A stretch of DNA of 64,000 bases, taken from Wolfiporia cocos. Its lineage: Eukaryota > Basidiomycota > Agaricomycetes > Polyporales > Phaeolaceae. A program made the translations under genes and the position numbers. Below, piece by piece: positions 55,783-64,000 of the stretch (the first letter of the stretch is position 1; each line of letters starts with the position of its first letter). Below the pieces are notes generated by a model, which had not been told where the DNA came from, searched no databases, and worked only from the letters and a program-made list of their open reading frames with translations. The stretch covers positions 1,798,001 to 1,862,000 of the forward strand of contig JACCLO010000014.1 of assembly GCA_029448655.1 (NCBI GenBank), read 5' to 3'.

Positions 55783-58700
55783 CTAGTACTTATATGGCTC
55801 CCACGTGTTAGCACTTGGATTGTGCATCCATGCCTGAGGTGGCATCGCCTGCGGTGGTGGCGGCGGGTACTCTGGCGCCATCTGCCGTGGGTGCTCGGGG
55901 GGTCGCTGCATGTACGACGGCGGGTGTGTCTTCTCGAATGGAGGCATGTACTGCTCAGGCATCGTCGACATGGGCAGACCTGCGGCGCCAGCAGGCGTGT
56001 CCATCGACATGTGCGGCGGGGGCTGGAGCGCGGCCATCGGCGGCAAGCTCTGCGAGTGGCTCATTGCGCTACTCTCGAAGCCAGCCTGGGGGGCTGGTGC
56101 GGGTGGAGGGCCCGGCGGCGGGGCGTAATGTAGGTGGGCGTAGTAGTTTGGAGGTGTAGGTCCTGTGCTATACGAGGCTGGACTAGGCTGGGAGAACGAG
56201 GACTGTTCAAACAGCGATGGCGCGGGTGGCGAGTCGCCGAAGGATGAGCTGTAGCGTCTCCTGTCGCCTGGATCTTCGCTGCTGTAGTGCATCGCGTAGT
56301 CGTCAGGAATCTGCTCCTGGACGGGCGTCTGCGATGGCCGCGACGGGTAATGTTCGTACCCGACGACCCGAGGGGATTCTGCCATAGATGGCGGAAGGGA
56401 TGGAGTTTGTGATGGCGGTGGAGGCGGAAGCGGCGCACCAGCCGGTGTCGCAGCGTTTAGCCGCGAGCTTGAAGAACTCGCAGGTGGCGGGGCGTTGCTC
56501 GACACCGACGAGGTTCGTGGACGCGAGGATGGCGGGTTTTGTGAAGGACGTGCGCGGATCGAAACAGGAGGGAATTTCGAGCTCTTGTCTTTCTCTTTCT
56601 CCCTCTCCTTTTCTTTGGCCTGCCTCTTCGCATCGCCCTTCGGCCTGCCTTCTGTGTCCTTGGCTGCAGCATTCATAGCCTTGGAGGGAGACGTGACTTG
56701 CTTGGGCGGATCCGCTCTGACAGACGAGACAGATACGCCAACGAACGGAAGCTGGAAGCCTGCCGGAATCGCCTCGTCTTCCAACGGCAGTCGCTTCCGC
56801 TTCGTTCCTGCCGCTGCATTGTTACCGGAGTTCGCGCCCCGCACTGCCTCTGCCTTTCGCTTCATCATCTCTACGATTTTGATAGCCTCAAGCCGGCTTG
56901 CTTCGCCATGTGTTCCCTCCAGCCCGCCTCTTGACGCCCCGAGCTCGCGCATGACGTCGAGAGCGCAGCCCACCCCTTTGATTGCCTCCGCCGCAAGTAT
57001 CGAAGCCGGATGCTGGACCGCAGCATGTGCGCAGACCACTGCAGCATCGAATAGCGTCCGCCTGAAATCGTAGAAGTCGAACGCTGCTGGCCGAGAATGG
57101 CGCCAGACTGCGTGCAGCCTGCGAGAGGCGTAGATGATCATGTGCGCGGCCTGGATGGTGCCAAAGACCGCCTGATGCTGTACGGGCCGTCCAGAAGCAG
57201 GTCCGCCGTCTTTCAAAAACGGCAAGTAGAGCTTGAGGATCAAACGATTCGCTAAAATGGCGAGCTCGCACTTCTGCGCCTGCAAGAATGGAGGAACCGA
57301 GGAAGACGGAAGCACCGGCTCTGCCCAGTCATGGTCGAGCTCCAGGCGAAATGCTGGTGGGAGGTCAGCCAAGAACGCGGCGACCTCTCCCTCAAAGGCG
57401 GCCGCCTGCTCGATCGAGGGTTCGCTCGGATCGTCTCCAAGAGGATCTCTGAACGTCTGCTTCTTGACATTCTTGACTAGCTGCGCAAGTCTGCGACAGA
57501 CAAGAATTTCTCATGAGAACAGCTCGGCGGGAGAACGAACCCTGGGCAATCTCACCTGCACTTCAGCGCGAAATAGACTGTACCCTTCTCAATACCCTGA
57601 TCGCTTGGTGGAGTAGGCAACGTGGTCGACGAAGGGTTGAACTGTTCCTCGTCCACTTCTGCGGGTAGTCTGGTCGTGAAGGAGTTATCCGGTATGAGCG
57701 GAGGGTGTCCCATACAATCCGAGATGAAGCTGTGAAGAATATGTCAATACAGTAGTGACAGAGCGTTATGCAGTTGCGCAGCACATACAGATCATAGTAG
57801 AAGACGTCCCACCAGATCCTCCTCCGCGTCTCGGCCTCGAACAGGCTGTAAGTCCCCGGAAATTCGTCAGGATCGATCGCCAACCCCATCATCCGCGCGA
57901 CATTGATCATCTTCCCCACCTGCATGCCACCAGCATTAGTGCCATTCATGCCACAAAACACGCCACGGATCCGCGTGCGCACACTCACCAGCGGAAAGAC
58001 GCCCTGAGCAACGCTCATCTGCCCATCATGCAGCTGATAGAGGATCTGCAAGATCATCGCGACGACCACGTCCAGATCGTACAGCGCGGTCCGCTCATAC
58101 AAGCCCAGCGCCTGCTCCGACAACGCGAATAGCGCCGCGGGACTGCACCGCGGACCTGATGGATCCGCATCGCCGGTAGAGGAGCCCGAGGACGAGGATG
58201 ATGGCGGGCGCGATCCCTCAGGGCCAGCGCCGGAGTCGGGCCCCTTGGACACCAGGGCGCCCAGCGCGAACGCAGCGCAAGCCGCAGCGAAGAAGCTCAG
58301 CGTTGGCTTGGGCGACGAGCCCGGCGGGTGTCCGTGCTGCGGCACGCCATGTGCGGACGTACGCGCGTCTTTCCCGCCTGGCTTGCCCTGCTTGCCCGGC
58401 TGTCCAAAGAACAGGTCCTGCGCGAGCGCCTTCATCGAGCTCGCCGTGGGCGCCGCCGCCGTAGCAGTAGAGAAAGTGTACGCCGCGCCCGCCTCGCCCC
58501 ACCCGAGCATGGCCTCGACGCGCTGCTCGAAGTGTCGCACGTTGAAGCACGGGTGCAGCATCATCGTCTCGTTCAGCGCCTTTAGGAACCGAACTCGTGC
58601 CTCTGGCGGTGGGAGTCGTTCGAGCAGTGCGGGAGTCACCTGAGGCGGCTCGGAGAGGTTCGCCTGCGGGGTCGGCGAGGGGTACGGATTGGCAGACGTC

Positions 58701-60176
58701 GCGACATGTGTACTGGGGACGGTGGCGGAGGGAAGGAAGGTCTCGTAGGGGATAGGTGGCACAAACGTGGTGCCAAGGCGTGACTTGGCCGTGGAACCGC
58801 GGGAGGAAAACATCGGGGAGGGGATAGGGGGCATAAGCACCGGCGTCGGCTCGAGCTTGACACGGGCACTACGCGACGACCCTGTAGCACTGCCGCTGGG
58901 ATCAGCCCCTGAGAGCGTCAGGTGCGACTCATCAAGTTCGGTCAGCCAGATGTTTGCGACGTCTTCCAGACTGATGACCACCGAGCTACCGGATGCACCA
59001 ACTGCAAGCAGTGCACGGTCATTGCACGGTAGACCTGCTAGCGAACCTTGAGAAAGGCTGCCACTGGTCGAGAGCTGACTGTTCCCAGCCGTCCCTGCCA
59101 GATTGACACTAGACAATGAGGCGGAAGGATAAGGGGGTTTGAGCGACGAGATATTTCCAATCAGTGACGCAAGGGGAGAGTTCGGATTCGCCTCTGTGAG
59201 CTTGTTGAAGACGGCCTCCAGAGTGAGAATGCGATTGTGAAGCGATTGCACGTCGATTTTCTCTGCGGCCGCTTGAGAGTACACACACCGTGCTACGGTG
59301 TCGCGCTTGAGACAGGAGCTGCAAGGTGTGCGGCGGTCACATTTCAACTTGAGCCGTTTGCACTATAGGAGTGTGTGAGAATCGTCTACCGAATTACAAG
59401 ATTGATCTCTCAAGGAGATGCAATTGTATCGTAATGGCCGCAGCAGCAAGAACGAAGAAGAGAGCTTTTGGATACTTGGCTAGGACGCGCAGGACCCCAG
59501 AAAATCCCCAAAGGGCTTCTCCTGACGAATTGTCCATCTATGTCCAGGGAATGGCACTGCATGTCCGGACTACTGACCAGTACGTCAGCTGGTCAGCTCC
59601 GCGTCCTGAGTGTGTGTGGACATCCACTATCCAGTTTCCGCCGCTACGGCGTCAACATAGGACGTTCGCTCGGACTACAGAGTCCAATGCCTGGACATTT
59701 GACCGAGCCTTTAGGGAGCGAGAACAAACCCCCCGGACCTTTGCTGAGATATAACTCGTATGGAACTTTCAGGGGCCCTAAACGTGCCCCTCGCGAGAAC
59801 GCCGGCACCGAATGATGTCGGCAAATTACCAATATTAAAGAAGCACATCATCGGCGTCCGGCAAACCGAGCGCGTTTCGAGGACCAGAGCACGGTACGAA
59901 TCAAATGATACTCACCTCAGCGCAAACGACGGTGATCCGGGAGCGAATGTGTCTGGAGGGCAATGATGTCGCTGGGGTCAATAGCAGGTGAGTTCAGGAC
60001 GGCCGGATAACGCACGGCCCATTCGAAAATCTCGGCTGGCCTGTCGCGTGAGACTGCGATGGCTGTGCGGCATGCTCTACCGACAGTTGAGACTGGCTTG
60101 AGGAGGCGACGGGGGCATGTGTGTAGGATATCGCCGAGTGCGAAGGGTGGTTGTCGCTATCCGACGATATATCCAT
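55783..60176 (-). CDS. Zn2Cys6 fungal transcription factor
   Basis: Large regulator of over 1,100 residues. The binuclear zinc cluster has six cysteines: C-A-E-C, split by an intron, then KRLKLKC, TPCSSC and ARC. A coiled-coil-like linker follows (IDVQSLHNRILTLEAVFNKL). The fungal-specific regulatory domain includes HPCFNVRHFEQRVEAML, LYDLDVVVAMILQILYQL, KMINVARMMGLAIDPDEF and EAETRRRIWWDVFYYDL. The C-terminal third has a basic KEREKEKDKSS stretch and a long Pro/Ser/Gln-rich activation-type tail. The intron inside the zinc cluster (59915-59363) is about 553 nt. The most 5' exon (MDISSDSDNHPSHS, from 60176) is tentative because phase with the CAE exon was not resolved. Confidence 0.8.
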
Positions 60177-62582
60177 TATAGACCGTGCGGAGCTGTCGTA
60201 GCCACCAGCAGCGAAAGCTAGACCCGGGGAGAACCAAGACCCTACGCGAGAGAGCTCCGGACAGGAAAGGGAGGAGGAGGAAGCGGGCAGGAATATGAGG
60301 CGGCTGTCAGCCGATTACCATTTGAGGATAGGCTGGGGACCCCTGGCACTTATGTAATGCAAGGCAATAAAAGGTCCGGGACCCCTGGCTGTCCATTCGG
60401 CCCCAGGCACTCTCCTTGTCAGTTGACAATTCCATCCATGGCGACTACTTTCCGCCCAGCGGGCACGGCTTGGAGTACGAGACTGCGGGCTAACTCGAAA
60501 TTACGCGCGATGTCCGCACTCTGTCAGTTTGGGAGATCGTGCGTGCTCTCGCATGCGGTTCTAGCCTGTCGCGGGGCGGCTTCCCATGGCTGTATGCTGC
60601 AAATGCAAATGGATGCATGCCTGCATGCCGTAAACATTGCGGGGAGCAGTTGACCGCGGACGCACTGCGACTTACGCCATAGCTCAAATGACGCACCAGC
60701 ATGTGTGCGCAGCAGCATTCTAACAAACGCAGATACATACACCCTGTTATGCAGCGGTTTCCTCAAAGCTAATTGCTCGGAGCTTGAGCTTATCACGGAT
60801 CCGTACGCCACTGTGTGAATGGAGCCGTAGCCTTGGGCGGGCGGGCCGGCGGCCTTTGCAAAGAGACAGTCTGGGCCAGCGTTCAACGTTCAGGGACCCG
60901 GACACGCGAGAGCTCTATCCACGTGGCATGGCGCCTTTCCCTCAGAGCATCGAAACAGGTAGGGTGGAGAGCACATACCCTTAGCTGCCGCTGCCACGGC
61001 TGCGCGAGGTGTGTGTTTCAGATCGGCTGAATAGCACCATGGCTATGTGGCGCAGCTGGCACTGATGCCTTTAGAATCCCACTGAAGACCATGGTATAAA
61101 TTGCTAAGCCAACCCGTGATGCATCGCAACTTCGGACCCTCGTTAGGCGAGAGACAATTTCGCAGCTTGGCTTTGCCCTTCGCGGGAACGAGGCGTCGAG
61201 GCAGCTCAGATGAAATCGCGCGGTTATCAAGAACCCCAGAGCTTGCATCACGATCATCGGATATCGAGGGCTGAGCACAAAACAGGAACAGGTCAGAGCA
61301 CAACGTGCTAGCCCGGCGCGCTCCGTCAGCCAATGCTCCGCTGTAAGTTTGACGTCCTCCAATTTTGCTTCCTTTGAATTGCTAGCCCAACCGTGCGCTG
61401 AGCTTTGCGTCCTCCAGACGATTTTGCATTTCATGATACATCCCTCCATTCTCCGATACTAGCTGCATTAGCTCCACAACCCCTTTAAGGCTTAAGGCTG
61501 CGACAATCATAGACGCACCACAGGCACCGGGGCCTTGTCATGACAATCATTCTTGCACAAACTTACCATAAATGACAATTTCTTCTCAGAATGAAGATCC
61601 CTCGGTCGTTCGGCTAACAGCCGGGCTCCTATTGCAATGATGATGCCCATACGTAAATCAGTGGCGTCGCCAATCATCGAGCTCCTTGAACGGTTGTTAA
61701 GGTCAGTGACAGTATATCAATCAGGCTGTTGATCTACCGCGGTAAATGCTAGCATATTCACGGTGTGGCGAACTATCACCGAGGCTATACATTCCGGTAC
61801 GTTGAAGGCTTTTTGATGTGCAGCTTCAGGAGCATATTGCGCAAAGAATGGGTGAGATCTCTGTATAACAAGATTCGGGGTGAGAAATGGCTCAATCTAG
61901 GGATGGGACGACGACTGAAAGTCGCTGCAACTCCAGAATTTGAGACTAGCCTGCAATCTCGGGTTTTAATGCGTTCATATACGCGGACTCGACCTCTGCA
62001 GTGAACATGATAGCCCAAGGAAGGAAGCGTAGACCAGGTGCCCTCGCCTTCAAACTTGTAAGGGCAAAACGTAGTGCACTCCTGGTCGTCGTGATCGATC
62101 ATCGCCGATAGATCATAGCCGATCTGCGTGTGGCAAAGTGGGGCAGATTTGACTTCCGCTGCGTTGCCGGCAGCCCCGCCACTCGGCACGCTTGTGGGTC
62201 CATACGCACACACTGCTGTCGTACGTACTATCATGCTGCATTGCTCAAAGAATGGGCGACATTGTACTTTTCCCTTGTCATGGCGGGCCTCAATTATCCA
62301 GTGATCGGCTCAGGGTGATCTCGAAGGCGTTTAGCTCACTAGGATAATTCACATTCTCTCAGAAACCCCGTATGCCTCGGATGGAAACGCAGCAAGCGAA
62401 GGTCCGCTGGTTTTGCAATATCTTGAAGTCCAGGTCGACTGCGAATATTCCCATTCGAAAGTGCCTGCACCTGTACTCTCTTGATTCGAATGTTCGTGGA
62501 CCATGCACTGTATTACAACGCGCCAGATCATGACCTCTCTACTGAACATCAGCATTCACTTCCGACTATCTAGACCCGGCGG
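60177..62582. other. Gene-poor region upstream of the zinc-cluster gene
   Basis: The first few hundred bases are the presumed promoter of the transcription factor. A direct repeat of GGGACCCCTGGC occurs near 60333 and 60379. A diverged partial repeat containing GCTAGCCC and GACGTCCTCCA-like sequence lies at about 61307-61420. Frames such as 61018-61449 (minus) have no recognisable domain. I support no gene here. Confidence 0.4.
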
Positions 62583-62893
62583 TTCTTCTCACATGTCTCG
62601 GCCGCCCTCATTCCGGGTTTCTTTTTCTCCGCCTTATGAGCGGCTATGCCAGCTTCGACAGCATGTTAGAACGCGGGCAGGTAGCGCCAGCATTCTTTCG
62701 GCCACCAACCGCGTCAACAAACATTCCGGGCCAATCTACAACGGGCGATTGTGACAAACGGGGACCCCGGGCCCTCCCAATGAGTGTGGTCCACACCATC
62801 AACGTGGGCGAGCCTAATCCAGTCCAGGACGAAGCGTCCCTCGACAGCGGGCTTCTCTGCGGAGTGGAGGTGCCCGCCGAGATGCCGCGGTGA
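62583..62893 (+). CDS. Possible small hypothetical protein
   Basis: An open frame (best start at 62636) encodes about 85 residues beginning MSGYASFDSMLERGQVAPAF and ending VEVPAEMPR. It is polar, with no signal peptide or membrane segment, and is not recognised. It may be an exon of a larger gene, a short gene, or chance. It is listed only because its composition looks more protein-like than that of neighbouring frames. Confidence 0.25.
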
Positions 62894-63131
62894 GAATAGC
62901 AGCAGTCATGCGTCCCCGCTTGCCAATGGGGCGTCAGGGTGTGTCAGTCGCCCGTGCACCCTGCTTCGTGCACGACGGGGAATCCGCGGCGGCCTCGAGC
63001 GCATACGTGCCCAAGGTGCGAAGCCTACCACTTATCAACCGTGTCAATGCGGCAGCATTGATCTTCTGCCTTCCGGCTCCCAGCGTCACCTTGTGGTATA
63101 TCCAACGGGATACTATTTGGGCGTGCACATA

Positions 63132-63936
63132 TCATGTCTGCTGCTCGCTGGCTTTCTCCAACCTCCTACTACTCCACCTGCTCTGTACTCCGCGCAGCAC
63201 GGTGTACAGGACAATTGCAACGAAGAATCCAAGTAGCATACCGACATCCCCGGTCCCCTTGCGCGCCAGAGGCCCGGTCCACCAGTCCTTTTGCATGCAC
63301 ACGACGATGAAGCCAATCGTCGCGACAAACGTGCACGTGGAGACGTAGCTCGGCGGCAGATTTGGGTGACGAGGGGTGTTCCAGGCTTCAAAAACCTCGT
63401 ACGCGGCCCATGTGTTCCTGCGGAAGACGAAGTGCTCTGTGAGCACGATAGCGGCAAAAGGCGCGAGCCAATAGCCGATAAAGCCTATGGTAAACGGAGA
63501 GATTAGCCACCCGTGGAAGACTGTATTGGTCTCTGCGTACTCAATATGTCCGAGAAAATGGCGTAAAATCGGCTTGAGCCAACAATAGCTACTGGGATGA
63601 TGCTGGGCCGTAAGTATTAGTTAGTGCGCGCTCGCTCAGTGATTACGATGACGCACATTGCGGTGGAGGCGCAAGCGAGCAAGAAACGGGGTATTCTGGC
63701 GAAGACTCGATTCAATGACATGAAGCTGTTGCATACAGTGTACATCGCAGGTGCGCATTGGCTCGGCGAAGTCAACGCTAGTAGTACGACCAGGAATTTT
63801 CCAAAGCCTCCAGCGGGCTGAAGGAGAGCGCCGAGCAGGCCGCCAATGTCATTACCGTTCCCGAGGCTTGCCTTCCACGCGGGGACGTATGAAGCCCCCG
63901 CGGTGAAAGATGCCCCGAGCATGTGTACAGGCATCT
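63132..63936 (-). CDS. NCS1-family purine-cytosine permease, 5' part cut by the window edge
   Basis: C-terminal part of a proton-coupled nucleobase transporter of the FCY2 type in the plasma membrane. Exons read on the minus strand give SFTAGASYVPAWKASLGNGN, GGLLGALLQPAGGFGKFLVV, LALTSPSQCAPAMYTVCNSF and FARIPRFLLACASTA, then IIIPVAIVGSSRFYAIFSDI, YWLAPFAAIVLTEHFVFRRN, PRHPNLPPSYVSTCTFVATI and DWWTGPLARKGTGDVGMLLG. At least five transmembrane segments are visible. The stop is at 63132-63134 after LEKASEQQT. The exon at 63936 begins after an intron whose donor lies at or beyond the right edge, so the N-terminal half is outside the window. Confidence 0.88.
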
Positions 63937-64000
63937 GCAAGCATGTGAGCCCCACAAATTAATGCGCTTAACGAAATGATGAAATGAAGGGGAGCGTACG

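Noticed and set aside
1..64000. CRISPR arrays, prokaryotic operons or phage genes
   Set aside because: Intron structure, tRNA introns and gene families show fungal nuclear DNA; no regularly spaced repeats of CRISPR type were seen.

Overview
The window is nuclear DNA from a filamentous basidiomycete, most likely a wood-decay Agaricomycete (Polyporales-like; the order is an inference). The support is dense genes cut by many 45-60 nt GT-AG introns, basidiomycete-type HET and F-box families, a Clp1-like mating-development gene, a PIG-F subunit, capsule-type glycosyltransferases, a GH28 exo-polygalacturonase, and intron-containing tRNA-Ala and tRNA-Gly genes. About 24 protein genes, 4 tRNA genes, one TA-flanked inverted-repeat element, one F-box pseudogene and a triplicated F-box segment can be supported.

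Layout. 0.4-3.7 kb: PIG-F (GPI anchor synthesis), a HAD phosphatase of the 4-nitrophenylphosphatase/phosphoglycolate phosphatase type, and ribosomal protein L34. 5.3-6.8 kb: a four-pass MARVEL-like membrane protein. 7.2-10.4 kb: a HET-domain gene followed by decayed tandem copies of its 3' end. 10.6-11.1 kb: a 543 bp element with perfect 26 bp terminal inverted repeats and TA flanks. 13.2-15.1 kb: a CFEM GPI-anchored protein and ribosomal protein L31. 15.5-27.8 kb: a GT69 mannosyltransferase-like gene divergent from an SGNH-fold capsule-associated-type gene, a UstYa-like oxidase, a one-pass membrane protein, a cyclophilin, an exo-polygalacturonase and a GT90 (CAP10-type) transferase. 28.1-35.5 kb: housekeeping genes (COP9 signalosome subunit 1, NOP53, a WW protein, a universal stress protein) among three tRNA genes. 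35.7-39.6 kb: a large FHA protein with Ki-67-like short repeats. 41.3-53.5 kb: three F-box genes and one pseudogene in inverted and direct segmental copies around a Clp1-like gene. 54-60 kb: a conserved hypothetical protein and a Zn2Cys6 transcription factor. The right edge cuts an NCS1 purine-cytosine permease.

Functional links. PIG-F completes GPI anchors of the kind the CFEM protein would receive. GT69, GT90 and the SGNH protein belong to or resemble families that build the Cryptococcus capsule; together they suggest a mannose/xylose-containing extracellular glycan in a fungus not expected to have a capsule. RPL34, RPL31 and NOP53 serve the 60S ribosomal subunit. The F-box array and the HET gene look like fast-evolving accessory loci, while most other genes look like stable core genes. 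Exon limits were read by eye from splice signals and frame continuity and are approximate where stated.
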